A stretch of 64,000 bases of DNA from Bradyrhizobium sp. CIAT3101 (GCF_029714945.1 NZ_CP121634.1:6469001-6533000); one strand, 5' to 3'; numbered from the stretch's first letter, positions 25,236-34,340 are shown. Numbers and translations are program-made. The notes: generated by a model not told the origin, from the sequence alone.

Positions 25236-26567
25236 TTAATCCTTCGGCCGCTTGTCGTAGAGCCGTTTGGCCTTTCCGAGCGAGCGCTCCAGCGTCGCAG
25301 GCGCGACCACCTGCACCCGCGAGCTGATGCCGATCGTGTTCTTGATGTGGGTCGAGATTCGCTCGGCGTGGTCGACGAGGCCTCTACCATCCCAGCTTTC
25401 GGGGCGTGCCTCGGCGATGATGGTCAGCTCGTCCATGCGGCCTTCGCGGGTCAGTTCGAGGATGAAGTGGCCGCCGCACCAGTCGGTGGCCAGCAGCACC
25501 TCCTCGATCTGGGTCGGGAACAGGTTGACACCCCGCAGGATGATCATGTCGTCCGAGCGGCCCGTCACCTTCTCCATGCGCCGCATGCCCGGTCGCGCCG
25601 TGCCAGGCAGCAGCCGCGTCAGGTCGCGGGTGCGATAGCGGATCACCGGAAAGGCTTCCTTGGTGAGCGAGGTGAACACCAGTTCGCCCTTCTCGCCATC
25701 CGGCAGCACCGCGCCGGTCACGGGATCGATCACCTCGGGATAAAAATGATCCTCCCAGATGTGCAGGCCATCCTTGGTCTCGATGCACTCCTGCGCGACG
25801 CCCGGGCCGATCACCTCGGACAAGCCATAGATGTCGGTCGCATCCATATCGAAGGCATCCTCGATCTCGCCGCGCATGGCGTTGGTCCAGGGCTCGGCGC
25901 CGAAAATGCCGACCTTGAGCGAGCACTGGCGCGGGTCGAGCTTCTGCCGCTTGAACTCGTCGAGGATCGCCAGCATGTAGCTGGGCGTCACCGTGATGAT
26001 GTCAGGCCTGAAGTCGTTGATGAGCTGCACCTGCCGCTCGGTCATGCCGCCGGAGATCGGTACCACCGTGCAGCCGAGTTTCTCGGCGCCGTAGTGCACG
26101 CCGAGGCCGCCGGTGAAGAGGCCGTAGCCATAGGCATTGTGGATGATCATGCCGGTACGGCCGCCGGCGGCGCGGATCGAGCGCGCCATCACCTGCGACC
26201 AGGTGTCGATGTCGGCTTGCGTGTAGCCGACCACGATCGGCTTGCCCGTCGTGCCGGAGGACGCATGCACGCGCACCAGTTTTTCGCGGGGCACGGCGAA
26301 CATGTTGAAGGGGTAGTTGTCGCGGAGATCCGTCTTCACCGTGAACGGAAACTTTGCGAGATCGGACAACTCGCGAAAGTCGGACGGATGCACGCCGGCC
26401 TTGTCGAACGCTTTGCGATAATGCGCGACGTTGTCGTAGGCGTGCTTCAGCGACCAGGCCAGCCGCTGCTTCTGCAACGCCATGATCTCGTCGCGTGACG
26501 CGCGCTCCTGCGCATCCAGCTCAGCCCTATAGACGTGGCCGCCTTCCCTGGGCTTCGTCGAAGCCAT
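25236..26567 (-). CDS. paaK: Phenylacetate-CoA ligase
   Basis: A 443-residue AMP-forming ligase that activates phenylacetate to phenylacetyl-CoA, the first step of the paa pathway. Motifs include the P-loop-like VHASSGTTGKPIVVGYT, the GYGLFTGGLGVHYGAEKLG segment and the C-terminal VQVVAPATLERSLGKAKRLYD. Length is normal for PaaK. The start at 26567 (MASTKPREGG) is chosen; the frame further upstream overlaps paaI in another frame. It is the last gene of the paa operon, 32 bp after paaI. Confidence 0.93.
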   Translation of the reverse strand: MASTKPREGGHVYRAELDAQERASRDEIMALQKQRLAWSLKHAYDNVAHYRKAFDKAGVHPSDFRELSDLAKFPFTVKTDLRDNYPFNMFAVPREKLVRVHASSGTTGKPIVVGYTQADIDTWSQVMARSIRAAGGRTGMIIHNAYGYGLFTGGLGVHYGAEKLGCTVVPISGGMTERQVQLINDFRPDIITVTPSYMLAILDEFKRQKLDPRQCSLKVGIFGAEPWTNAMRGEIEDAFDMDATDIYGLSEVIGPGVAQECIETKDGLHIWEDHFYPEVIDPVTGAVLPDGEKGELVFTSLTKEAFPVIRYRTRDLTRLLPGTARPGMRRMEKVTGRSDDMIILRGVNLFPTQIEEVLLATDWCGGHFILELTREGRMDELTIIAEARPESWDGRGLVDHAERISTHIKNTIGISSRVQVVAPATLERSLGKAKRLYDKRPKD

Positions 26568-26599
26568 CTTCGTCTCCCCACATTGATGTGTTCTTCTGC

Positions 26600-27049
26600 T
26601 TATTGGTCTTGCGCCGGCAACCACGTGCCGGGAATGACACGCGAATGCCCGCGGAATTCTGCGATGACGGTGTCGCCTGCGGTGACGCGCACGTCGTAGA
26701 TGCCGGAGCGGCCGCTTCGGGTGACCTCGCGCGCCTTCGCAACGAGACGATCGCCGAGCTTGCCGGGCTTGATAAACGTGATCTGGCCTTGTGCGGCGAC
26801 CACACGATCGTTGTGGGAGTTGCAGGCAAAAGCGAACGCGGAATCGGCGAGCGTGAAGATGAAGCCGCCATGTGCGATGCGCTGGCCGTTGACCATGTCC
26901 GGCCGCACCGTCATGGCGAGCGTCGCATGGCCCGGGCCGACCTCGACGATTTCCATGCCGAGGCCCTTGGAGGCATCGTCCTCCGCCCACATCGCATCGG
27001 CGCAGGCGCGGGCAACATCTTCAGGCGACAGGGCGGCTTTGACGTTCAC
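26600..27049 (-). CDS. paaI: Hydroxyphenylacetyl-CoA thioesterase PaaI
   Basis: A 149-residue hotdog-fold acyl-CoA thioesterase that rescues CoA from dead-end ring-hydroxylated phenylacetyl-CoA. The active-site stretch is AHGGFIFTLADSAFAFACN, with the catalytic Asp following. The start is GTG at 27049 (VNVKAALSPED), because GGGAGAAG lies just upstream; the ATG at 27076 is out of frame and the longer in-frame start lies in unlike sequence. Located between paaE and paaK. Confidence 0.9.
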   Translation of the reverse strand: MNVKAALSPEDVARACADAMWAEDDASKGLGMEIVEVGPGHATLAMTVRPDMVNGQRIAHGGFIFTLADSAFAFACNSHNDRVVAAQGQITFIKPGKLGDRLVAKAREVTRSGRSGIYDVRVTAGDTVIAEFRGHSRVIPGTWLPAQDQ

Positions 27050-27104
27050 GCGCTTCTCCCGGCGAATTGCTTGCTCATGATGTTCTGCTGGTTGGCCAAC
27101 ACTG

Positions 27105-28187
27105 TCAAACGTGGTCGTAGTCGACCACGACCCGCTCCGACGATGGCTTGGCCTGGCAGGTGAGCACAAAGCCGGCCTTCAGCTCCCACGGCTCCAGCGA
27201 ATAATTGAGGTCCATCGGTGCCTCGCCCTCGACCAGTTTGGCGCGGCAGGTCGAGCACATGCCGCCCTTGCAGGCGAAGGGAAGATCGACGCCGGCGCGC
27301 AGCGCAGCATCGAGGATCGCCTCGCCCTCGGCAACCGGCACATCCCGCCGCTTGCCATCGATGATCAGGGAAGCAATCGCCTTCGGCGGCGCATCGGCGG
27401 CGACGGCCTTCTTCGGCCGCGGCTTGCCGCCGAACTCGGACACGAAGCGTTCGACGTGGATGCGATCGTCAGCGATGCCGAGGTCGCGGCAAGTCGCCTC
27501 GATCTCGTCGCTCATGCCTGATGGACCGCAGACGAAGACATGATCGACACTTTCGGCCGGCACCAGTGAGCGCAACAGCACCCTCACCTTGTCCCCATCG
27601 AGCCGGCCATGCAGGATCGGGATGTCCTGCTCCTCGCCGGAGATGACGTGGAAGATCGAGAGGCGGTCGATGAAGCGGTCTTTCAGCTCCTCGAGCGCCT
27701 CGAGGAACATGATGTTGTCGGTCGCGCGGTTGCCGTAGAACAGGAAGAAGCGGCTGTCCGGTTCACGCGCCAGCACGCCTTTGACGATCGACAGGATCGG
27801 CGTAATGCCGGAGCCTGCGGCAAAGCCGACATGGATGCGCCCGGCTTCGGCCGGAGAGACGACGCCAAAACGGCCCGTCGGCGTCATGACGTCGAGCTCG
27901 TCGCCATGTTTCAACTCGTCTGCAGCCCAGCTCGAGAACGCGCCGCCGTCGACTTTCTTCACGGCGATGCGGATCTCGCCGTCGTCGGGGCCAGAGCAGA
28001 TCGAATACGAGCGGCGCACCTCCTCACCGTCGAGCGTGGTGCGCAGCGTGAGATACTGGCCGGGGCTGAAGGCATAGTCGTCGGCAAGTTCGCGCGGGAT
28101 GGCGAACGTCATCGAAACGGCGTCCGACGACTCGCGGCGGAGATCGTTGACGGCCAGGCGATGGAAGCGCGGTGCGGCTGCTGACAT
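27105..28187 (-). CDS. paaE: Phenylacetyl-CoA 1,2-epoxidase reductase subunit PaaE
   Basis: A 360-residue reductase that passes electrons from NADPH to the PaaABC di-iron oxygenase. The N-terminal FAD/NAD(P)-binding ferredoxin-reductase part (about 1-250) contains RRSYSICSG. The C-terminal plant-type 2Fe-2S domain (about 265-360) carries CKGGMCSTCR and a distal Cys in VLTCQAKP. The ATG at 28187 follows the paaD stop by 2 bp; a GTG at 28199 would overlap it. Confidence 0.93.
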   Translation of the reverse strand: MSAAAPRFHRLAVNDLRRESSDAVSMTFAIPRELADDYAFSPGQYLTLRTTLDGEEVRRSYSICSGPDDGEIRIAVKKVDGGAFSSWAADELKHGDELDVMTPTGRFGVVSPAEAGRIHVGFAAGSGITPILSIVKGVLAREPDSRFFLFYGNRATDNIMFLEALEELKDRFIDRLSIFHVISGEEQDIPILHGRLDGDKVRVLLRSLVPAESVDHVFVCGPSGMSDEIEATCRDLGIADDRIHVERFVSEFGGKPRPKKAVAADAPPKAIASLIIDGKRRDVPVAEGEAILDAALRAGVDLPFACKGGMCSTCRAKLVEGEAPMDLNYSLEPWELKAGFVLTCQAKPSSERVVVDYDHV

Positions 28188-28189
28188 GG

Positions 28190-28693
28190 TCAATGACACT
28201 TGAAATAATCGAAGGGTTCACGGCAGGACTTGCAGCGCCATAGCGCCTTGCAGGAGGTCGAGCCGAATTCGGACAGCAGTTCGGTCTCCCTCGAATTGCA
28301 TTGCGGGCACGTGATGACCTGCTCGCCGAACAACGCGCGACGCGAGTGTGACGATTGCGGCGGCGCGATGCCGTAGGCGTGCAGCTTCCGGCGCCCCTCT
28401 TCGCTCATCCAGTCGGTGGTCCAGGCCGGCGACAGCACGGTGCGCACTTTGGGCTCGCGGAAGCCCGCGCGTTCCAGCGCGATCTCGATTTCGAGCGCGA
28501 TCATGTTCATGGCCGGACAGCCCGAATAAGTCGGCGTGATCGCGACCTCGACGTGATCGCCGTCGAGAACGACATCGCGGAGCACGCCAAGATCGGCGAT
28601 GGTCAGCACCGGAATTTCGGGGTCGACAACGCTCCCCGCCGCGTCCCAGGCGCGCCGGTGCAACTCGCTGTCGTGTTCCAGCACCGTCACCAT
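28190..28693 (-). CDS. paaD: Phenylacetyl-CoA epoxidase assembly protein PaaD
   Basis: A 167-residue MIP18/DUF59-type protein thought to help iron-sulfur maturation of the epoxidase. The N-terminal part has DPEIPVLTIADLGVLRDV. The C-terminal zinc-ribbon-like segment has four Cys in two CxxC pairs (CPQC and CKSC) plus additional cysteines. The start overlaps the end of paaC by 7 bp, indicating translational coupling. Confidence 0.92.
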   Translation of the reverse strand: MVTVLEHDSELHRRAWDAAGSVVDPEIPVLTIADLGVLRDVVLDGDHVEVAITPTYSGCPAMNMIALEIEIALERAGFREPKVRTVLSPAWTTDWMSEEGRRKLHAYGIAPPQSSHSRRALFGEQVITCPQCNSRETELLSEFGSTSCKALWRCKSCREPFDYFKCH

Positions 28694-29463
28694 GTCTGCC
28701 CCGGGAAAGTGCGTTGCATCGATTGCAGCTCGGACAGGAGATGACCGAGATGCTCGCTGTGGCGGCCTGCACGGCCACCCTGCTGCATCCAGTCATTTTG
28801 GGGCAAGTGAAGCGATGCTTCACCAACGACGTCAGACAGTGTCGTCAGCCAGCGGCCACGCAAGGTGCCGGGATCCACGGCAATACCGGCATGGATCAAG
28901 GCACGCTCACCTTCATCGACGGCAAACATTTCGCCCGTGAAGGCCCAGAGGTGATCGATCGCGGCTTGCGCGCGGACGTGGCTTTCTTCCGTGCCATCAC
29001 CAAGCCGGATGATCCATTCCGAGGCATGGCGCAGATGATAGGCGCTCTCCTTCTCCGACTTGGCGGCGATCGCCGCGAGCGTCGCGTCGCGCGAGGTCAT
29101 CATGGCGCGCCAGTAGAGATCGGCGAAGGCTGAATAAAAGAACTGCCGCACCAGGGTCTGGGCGAAATCGCCGTTCGGCTGCTCGACCAGCAGCAGGTTT
29201 CGGTACTGCCTGACGTCGCGCAAATAGGCGAGCTTGTCCTCGTCGTTATCCCTGCCTTCGGTCTTGGCGGCGTAGCTGTAGAGCTCGCGGGCCTGCCCGA
29301 TGAGGTCGAGCGCGATGTTGGAGAGCGCCATGTCCTCTTCCATCATCGGCGCGTGCCCGCACCATTCCGACAGCCGGTGCCCGAGGATCAGCGCATCGTC
29401 GGCGCGACGCAGAGCGTAGAGTACGAGTGGCGTTTCGGAGACCTGGATGTTGGCGGCGGGCAT
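28687..29463 (-). CDS. paaC: Phenylacetyl-CoA 1,2-epoxidase subunit PaaC
   Basis: A 258-residue ferritin-like structural subunit that pairs with the catalytic PaaA. Typical segments are LGHRLSEWCGHAPMMEEDMALSN (broken across helices) and YHLRHASEWIIRLGDGTEES. The ATG at 29463 shares its first base with the paaB stop (TGATG), so the GTG three bases upstream is not needed. Length is as expected for PaaC. Confidence 0.93.
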   Translation of the reverse strand: MPAANIQVSETPLVLYALRRADDALILGHRLSEWCGHAPMMEEDMALSNIALDLIGQARELYSYAAKTEGRDNDEDKLAYLRDVRQYRNLLLVEQPNGDFAQTLVRQFFYSAFADLYWRAMMTSRDATLAAIAAKSEKESAYHLRHASEWIIRLGDGTEESHVRAQAAIDHLWAFTGEMFAVDEGERALIHAGIAVDPGTLRGRWLTTLSDVVGEASLHLPQNDWMQQGGRAGRHSEHLGHLLSELQSMQRTFPGQTW

Positions 29464-29750
29464 CACATGTGCCCCACTTCTTCCGGCACCTCATAAAACG
29501 TCGGGTGCCGGTAGATCTTCGATTCCGCAGGCTCGAACATCATGCCCTTCTCGGCGGGGTCGCTCGCGGTGATCGCGGTCGACGGTACGACCCAGATCGA
29601 CAGGCCCTCGCCGCGGCGGGTGTAGATGTCGCGCGCGGCCTGCAGCGACATGGTGGCATCGCTCGCATGCAGCGAGCCGACATGCTTGTGCGCGAGCCCG
29701 TTGCGGCTGCGAATGAAGACTTCCCACAGCGGCGTATTCGGCGTGGCCAT
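29463..29750 (-). CDS. paaB: Phenylacetyl-CoA 1,2-epoxidase subunit PaaB
   Basis: A 95-residue small subunit that bridges PaaAC heterodimers in the epoxidase. It starts with the usual LWEVFIRSRNGLAHKHVGSLHA and ends with the FYEVPEEVGHM tail, whose stop overlaps the paaC start. It lies 11 bp after paaA. Confidence 0.93.
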   Translation of the reverse strand: MATPNTPLWEVFIRSRNGLAHKHVGSLHASDATMSLQAARDIYTRRGEGLSIWVVPSTAITASDPAEKGMMFEPAESKIYRHPTFYEVPEEVGHM

Positions 29751-29761
29751 TCCTGATCTCC

Positions 29762-30754
29762 CTATTCCGCAGCTTGCGCGGTCTGGCGCTGCGCGCGCTT
29801 GGCTGCATAGGCCGCAGCGGCCTCGCGCACCCAGGCGCCTTCGGCGTGCGACTTGCGGCGCGCGGCCATGCGGTCGCGATTGCAGGGGCCGTTGCCGGCG
29901 AGCACCTGCTTGAACTCGGTCCAGTCGATCTCGCTGTAGCGCCAGTGGCCATCGGCATCCTGGGTCATCCCGGGATCGGGAATGGTGAGGCCGAGATATT
30001 GCGCCTGCGGCACCGTGGCATCGACGAACTTCTGGCGCAGCTCGTCATTGGAGAAGCGCTTGATCTTCCACTTCGTCGAGGTGTCGCTGTGCTGGCTCGT
30101 CGCGTCCGGCGGGCCGAACATCATCAGCACCGGCCACCACCAGCGGTCCAGTGCGTCCTGCGCCATCGCCTTCTGCTCGTCCGAGCCGCGGCACAACGTC
30201 AGCATGATCTCGTAGCCCTGGCGCTGGTGAAACGATTCCTCCTTGCAGACGCGGATCATGGCGCGCGCATAGGGACCGTAGGAGCAGCGGCACAGCGGAA
30301 TCTGGTTCATGATGGCGGCGCCGTCGACCAGCCAGCCGATGGTGCCGATGTCGGCCCAGGTCAGCGTCGGATAGTTGAAGATCGAGGAATATTTGGCTTT
30401 GCCGGCCAGCATGGCGTCGACCAGCTCCTCGCGCGAGGTGCCGAGCGTCTCGGCGGCCGCATAGAGATAGAGCCCGTGGCCGCATTCGTCCTGCACCTTG
30501 GCGAGCAGCGCCGCCTTGCGGCGCAGCGTCGGCGCGCGCGTGATCCAGTTGCCTTCGGGCAGCATGCCGACGATTTCGGAATGAGCGTGCTGAGAGATCT
30601 GGCGGGTGAGCGTCTTGTGATAGGCGGTCGGCATCCAGTCGTTCGGCTCGATGCGCTCTTCGGCATCGATGCGAGCCTGGAACTGCGCGGCCTTGGCCGC
30701 GTCCTCAAGACCGCGATCGTCGGTCTCGGCCGTATTCAGCGCCTGGGTATACAT
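29762..30754 (-). CDS. paaA: Phenylacetyl-CoA 1,2-epoxidase catalytic subunit PaaA
   Basis: A 330-residue di-iron oxygenase subunit that epoxidises the phenylacetyl-CoA ring. Iron-ligand regions are visible as [16 protein letters not shown] and [14 protein letters not shown] (Glu and ExxH pairs). The ATG at 30754 is preferred to the one at 30760: GGGAGG (30761-30766) is 6 nt from 30754 but abuts 30760. First gene of paaABCDEIK; its promoter and a hairpin lie in the 76-bp gap after paaX. Confidence 0.93.
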   Translation of the reverse strand: MYTQALNTAETDDRGLEDAAKAAQFQARIDAEERIEPNDWMPTAYHKTLTRQISQHAHSEIVGMLPEGNWITRAPTLRRKAALLAKVQDECGHGLYLYAAAETLGTSREELVDAMLAGKAKYSSIFNYPTLTWADIGTIGWLVDGAAIMNQIPLCRCSYGPYARAMIRVCKEESFHQRQGYEIMLTLCRGSDEQKAMAQDALDRWWWPVLMMFGPPDATSQHSDTSTKWKIKRFSNDELRQKFVDATVPQAQYLGLTIPDPGMTQDADGHWRYSEIDWTEFKQVLAGNGPCNRDRMAARRKSHAEGAWVREAAAAYAAKRAQRQTAQAAE

Positions 30755-30760
30755 GCGCAT

Positions 30761-30809
30761 CCTCCCGTTTTATTGGGAGGCAATATATAACAAAAATTAC
30801 TTCATGCAA
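30761..30809 (-). promoter_or_regulatory. paaA promoter with hairpin over the ribosome-binding site
   Basis: On the minus strand TTGCAT (30809-30804) and TATATT (30787-30782) are separated by 16 bp in an AT-rich gap. CCTCCC-8 nt-GGGAGG (30780-30761) is a perfect inverted repeat whose second arm is the paaA Shine-Dalgarno sequence. A start site near 30774 would exclude the first arm. PaaX binding here is expected from known paa regulation but no E. coli-like operator was matched. Confidence 0.5.
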
Positions 30810-30830
30810 GATATTTCTGTAACATATAAA

Positions 30831-31697
30831 TCAGGCCTCGAACCTCCTCTCCAGAAGCTTTCTCGCCGGCGGAAGCGCCCCCTTCTCGTTGGTTCCATGG
30901 CTATCAAGCCATTGTTCGGACGGCGCCAGCAGCGCGCGATAGATCTCGCCGCAGAGCTCGCGGGCAGCTCTGCCCGGCCAATCCGCCGGCAGAAGACTCT
31001 CCGGCAGCAGCGGATCGCGCAGAACGACGCGGCGGTAATAGTGGATCAGCAGGATGCGCGCGGTGAAGGCATCGGCCTCCGATAGCACCGTGCCGCGCGC
31101 GATCGCGGCGCGCAGCGGCTCGAACGTCTTCATGAACTTCAGATAGGCATCCGCAGTGCGCTGCAGCGGCCAGCTCGCGCTGAGCAGGCGGCGCCCGCTG
31201 TCATCTTCAGCCGAGACTTCGAGCCGGATGGCGCCCGCAGCCTCCTCCGGCACCGGAACACCCGACGGAGCGACCCAGACGCCCGGCAACGGGCTGCCGA
31301 AGCCGGCATTGCGCAGCGCCTCGCGCGAGGCATCGCGATCCCAGCCATTGCCGATCAGCAGCAGCTCGAAGCGACCGGTCCAGTCCGACGGCGGCGGATC
31401 GTAGATGTGGCGCGTCGCGGCTTCGAACGTCTCGCGGCCCTTCTCGGCAAGACGATAAAAGCTGTTGCGGCCGACCTTTTCGCGGGTCAGCCAGCCATCG
31501 GCAGCGAGCCGCGACATCGCGGTGCGCACCACGCTGCCGTCGATATCGAGGCCCTCGAAGAACGCCAGCAGCGTGCCAAGCCACACCGAACCACCGCGCG
31601 GCACGACGGCATCGCCGAACATGGTGATGACGATGGAGCCCGTGCGTGACGGCTCACGCTTGAGCTGGTCGATGATGCGAGAGAGCGGATGCGCCAT
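30831..31697 (-). CDS. paaX: Phenylacetic acid degradation regulator PaaX
   Basis: A 288-residue GntR-like repressor released by phenylacetyl-CoA. The N-terminal winged helix (about 1-95) contains SIVITMFGDAVVPRGGSVWLGTLL and DGSVVRTAMSRLAADGWL; the C-terminal part is the PaaX effector domain. The start at 31697 (MAHPLSRIID) matches the family; an in-frame start at 31733 adds 12 residues. It lies upstream of and in the same direction as paaA, so read-through into the operon is possible. Confidence 0.9.
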   Translation of the reverse strand: MAHPLSRIIDQLKREPSRTGSIVITMFGDAVVPRGGSVWLGTLLAFFEGLDIDGSVVRTAMSRLAADGWLTREKVGRNSFYRLAEKGRETFEAATRHIYDPPPSDWTGRFELLLIGNGWDRDASREALRNAGFGSPLPGVWVAPSGVPVPEEAAGAIRLEVSAEDDSGRRLLSASWPLQRTADAYLKFMKTFEPLRAAIARGTVLSEADAFTARILLIHYYRRVVLRDPLLPESLLPADWPGRAARELCGEIYRALLAPSEQWLDSHGTNEKGALPPARKLLERRFEA

Positions 31698-31760
31698 GCG
31701 CGAGGCATAGCGCGTTTGGTGCAGGCGCGACAATGGACAGGAGCGACGGCTGCGTCTTCT

Positions 31761-31905
31761 CCTTCTCCCCGCCTGCGGGGAGAAGGTCGGGATGAGGGGG
31801 AGTCTCCGCGGGTTCGCTGAGAGACGGACTCGCGGAGACTCCCCACACCGGATCGCATCTCCGATGCGATCCGACCTCTCCCCGCAAGCGGGGCGAGGTG
31901 AAGAA
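31761..31905. repeat. Second copy of the CTCTCCCCGC inverted-repeat family
   Basis: Outer arms CTTCTCCCCGCCTGCGGGGAG (about 31761-31781) and CTCTCCCCGCAAGCGGGGCG (about 31877-31896) enclose the pair GAGTCTCCGCG / CGCGGAGACTCC and a GATGCGAT palindrome. Arms and core correspond to the element at 14105-14332, which has extra internal sequence. It lies between the paaX start and the end of the next gene. Confidence 0.75.
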
Positions 31906-31910
31906 GCGCG

Positions 31911-32681
31911 CTACCGATGCGGATCGGGATACACGAGGCTGCGCCAGCCGCTGCGGTCGAACGGCCGCCACTGGCCTTCCTTCTGCGCGAGACGGTCGGC
32001 GACGGCATAGACGACGGCGGGATGATGGCCCATGCCGCAATGGCTGCTCTCGACCTCGATACTCTCGGTCTGCGCGCCCGCCTTCTCCATGCAGCCTTGC
32101 CAGGCGCAGACGCCGTCGGTGCGGCTGAAGACGGCGGTGGTCGGTACCGGCGGCGGCACGGCGAGCTCGCCGCCGAACTGAGGATCGACCCGATCAGACT
32201 TCTGCCCGCTTACCCACTCATAGACCTGCCATGCATTGGTCGACCGGGGATTGCCGGCAAAGGGGCTGCCGAGCGTGATCACCTGACGCACGCGCTGGGG
32301 CATCATCTTGGCAAGCTGGCGCGCATAGAGACCGCCCAGGCTCCAGCCGACCAGGCTGATCTTGCGACCGTGCTTGTCGCTGAGCTCCTCGACCAGATCG
32401 ACCATCGCGTGCTGCACGCCCTCGCGCAGGCCGTAATTGCGGCCCTGACGCCAGCCGCTCACCGCATAGCCCTTGCTGGTCAGAAACGAGCGCAGTGCAC
32501 GCGTGGAGACGTCGGAGGCCACCAGGCCCGGCAGCACCAGCACCGGATGCCCATCGCCGCGCGGTGCGAGGCTCAAGAGCGGCAGCGCGCCGAGGAATGC
32601 ACCGAACTCGTGGATCGCGCGCCCTTCCAGAAACATCAGAGTACGGGACGGCGGACGCAGCGTCTGGGCAGTAGCGGTCAT
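31911..32681 (-). CDS. Alpha/beta hydrolase (paralogue of the one at 45454-46254)
   Basis: A 256-residue lipase-like hydrolase with nucleophile S114 in VGWSLGG, a probable Asp in SRTDGV and a late His (SSHCGMGHHP). It shares segments along most of its length with the hydrolase at 45454-46254. There is no signal peptide. The ATG at 32681 is used because the frame to 32753 adds unlike sequence. No close neighbour on the same strand; a 202-bp gap separates it from the DUF445 gene. Confidence 0.8.
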   Translation of the reverse strand: MTATAQTLRPPSRTLMFLEGRAIHEFGAFLGALPLLSLAPRGDGHPVLVLPGLVASDVSTRALRSFLTSKGYAVSGWRQGRNYGLREGVQHAMVDLVEELSDKHGRKISLVGWSLGGLYARQLAKMMPQRVRQVITLGSPFAGNPRSTNAWQVYEWVSGQKSDRVDPQFGGELAVPPPVPTTAVFSRTDGVCAWQGCMEKAGAQTESIEVESSHCGMGHHPAVVYAVADRLAQKEGQWRPFDRSGWRSLVYPDPHR

Positions 32682-32883
32682 CAATGGATCCCTTGGGCAA
32701 GAATTCCTGAAGAGCCCGCCGGCCGCGATGCCGGCAATGGGCATGGATTCCAATACGCCGGCTTCTTGAACGTTCCGCAGCGCAACATGAATCAGCTAGG
32801 CGGCCGGTTCCCGACATTCAACCCGCTGCAGCACGACGCCACAATAGGCCTGCGCGTTAATGCTAACGGGCGTGACGCAAAAG

Positions 32884-34170
32884 TCACAACAATCGGAGCA
32901 GGAATTCTACGGAGTAGAGCACAAGACCAGCGAGCCCGCCGATCAGCGAGCCGTTGAAGCGGATGTATTGCAGGTCGCGCCCGATGTTGATTTCGATCAG
33001 CGAAATCAGCTGCGCCATGTCCCATGCCTTGACCTGGTCGGAGATGAAGGTCGAGACCCCGCTCTTCTGGTCGGCGACGAAGCTGCGCAGCACCGTCACC
33101 AGGCCCTTGTTGATCTCGCCGCGCAACTCGGCATCGCCGGCGAGCGCATCGCCGGCCGAAACGAACATCCCGGCGAGATGATGCTGGAGCACCTGCGTTT
33201 CGCCGGACGCACTGCGCTCGATGAAGGAGCGCGTGTTGGTCCAGACGGTGCGGGCCAGATCGGCAAGCTCGGGACGCGCCAGCAGATCGCGCTTCAATCC
33301 GTCGATGCGATCGACATAGGCCTGGTCGGTGCCGAGCCGGTCGACGAAGCCCAGCACCATGCGGTCGAACTCGCCGCGGAACGGATGCTTGGGATCGCTG
33401 CGCACTTCATTGAAGAAGGCGGTCGCCGACGACACGATCTTGGTCACCAGAAACTTGTCGGCGCGGTAGAGCTTGAGCAGGGTCGGCAACTCCGCGCGTA
33501 CCTTCTCGCGGATCATCGCCATCGTCTCTTTCTGGTTCAGCGTCTCGTGCATCACGCGCAGGAGATCGTCGAACAGGATCTGGTGCCGCCCCTCCGCAAC
33601 GAAGCCGCGCAGCGTGCCGGCGACGAGCGGCGCGAGATCGATCGCCTGGAGTTGCGAGGACATGCGCCGGATGATGAAGGTCATCAGGCCGGAGCTTTCC
33701 GTTGCAGAGACGGCTTCCGGCAGAAGGCGCAACGCGAAGCGCGCAAGGTCGTCGCTGCGCTTGCGGTCGCGCAGCCAGTCGGCAACGAAGGAGCCAAAGT
33801 CGATTTCATTCAACTTGGCTTCGACCGGGCCGGCCTCGAGGAAGTGGACCTGGATGAACTCGCCGAGCTTGTCGGCGATGCGCGCCTGGTTACTTTGGAT
33901 GATCGCGGTGTGCGGGATCGGCAGGCCCAGCGGCCGCTTGAACAGCGCGACCACGGCATACCAGTCGGCGAGCCCGCCGATGGTCGCAGCCTCCGCGAAG
34001 GCGGCGATGAAGCCGAACACGGGGTGCACGGACAACAACCACTTCGCGACGATGAACAGTGCCAATGTCGACGCCAGCACCAGCGTCGCCAGCGCCTTGA
34101 CGCGGCGCAACTCGGCCGCGCGTTCGGCATCGCCCGGAGTATCGAAGGAGAAGCTGGCGGGTGGATTCAT
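32884..34170 (-). CDS. DUF445 membrane-associated protein (YjiN-like)
   Basis: A 428-residue protein of the DUF445 family, function unknown. A hydrophobic helix near residues 27-45 (LATLVLASTLALFIVAKWLL) is followed by VHPVFGFIAAFAEAATIGGLADWYAVVALFKRPLG, which is broken here into typical family motifs, a long helical region, and a C-terminal hydrophobic end (LIGGLAGLVLYSVEFLLRLL). Probably an inner-membrane protein. The ATG at 34170 is chosen over the GTG at 34173. Confidence 0.8.
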   Translation of the reverse strand: MNPPASFSFDTPGDAERAAELRRVKALATLVLASTLALFIVAKWLLSVHPVFGFIAAFAEAATIGGLADWYAVVALFKRPLGLPIPHTAIIQSNQARIADKLGEFIQVHFLEAGPVEAKLNEIDFGSFVADWLRDRKRSDDLARFALRLLPEAVSATESSGLMTFIIRRMSSQLQAIDLAPLVAGTLRGFVAEGRHQILFDDLLRVMHETLNQKETMAMIREKVRAELPTLLKLYRADKFLVTKIVSSATAFFNEVRSDPKHPFRGEFDRMVLGFVDRLGTDQAYVDRIDGLKRDLLARPELADLARTVWTNTRSFIERSASGETQVLQHHLAGMFVSAGDALAGDAELRGEINKGLVTVLRSFVADQKSGVSTFISDQVKAWDMAQLISLIEINIGRDLQYIRFNGSLIGGLAGLVLYSVEFLLRLL

Positions 34171-34187
34171 CACTGCGTCACCCTACT

Positions 34188-34273
34188 CGTCATTGCGAGC
34201 GAAGCGAAGCAATCCAGGCTCTTTCCGCAGAAAGCCTCTGGATTGCTTCGGCGCTTCGAACCTCGCGATGACG
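34188..34273. repeat. Palindromic repeat element (CGTCATTGCGAG family)
   Basis: Left arm CGTCATTGCGAGCGAAGCGA (34188-34207, continuing to AATCCAG) and right arm CTGGATTGCTTCGGCGCTTC (34237 onward, ending in CGCGATGACG) form an imperfect long palindrome. It separates the DUF445 gene from the phasin terminator. A half-element with the end sequence CGCTCGCAATGACGAG occurs near 42823-42839, between two genes of the CYP102 operon. Confidence 0.75.
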
Positions 34274-34280
34274 GCAGCGC

Positions 34281-34310
34281 AAAAAACAAAAGGCCCGCCG
34301 AAGCGGGCCT
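34281..34310 (-). terminator. Rho-independent terminator of the phasin gene
   Basis: On the minus strand AGGCCCGC-ttcg-GCGGGCCT forms an 8-bp stem with a UUCG tetraloop, followed by TTTGTTTTTT (34290-34281). It lies 31 bp after the phasin stop: the textbook layout, and the clearest intrinsic terminator in the window. Confidence 0.9.
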
Positions 34311-34340
34311 CAAATTTCAGTTTGGACTCAGGGCGCCGGA

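Noticed and set aside
24729..26498. A 589-codon plus-strand frame across the MDR start, a repeat and paaK
   Set aside because: It runs through an inverted-repeat element and antisense to paaK, and has no recognisable domain.
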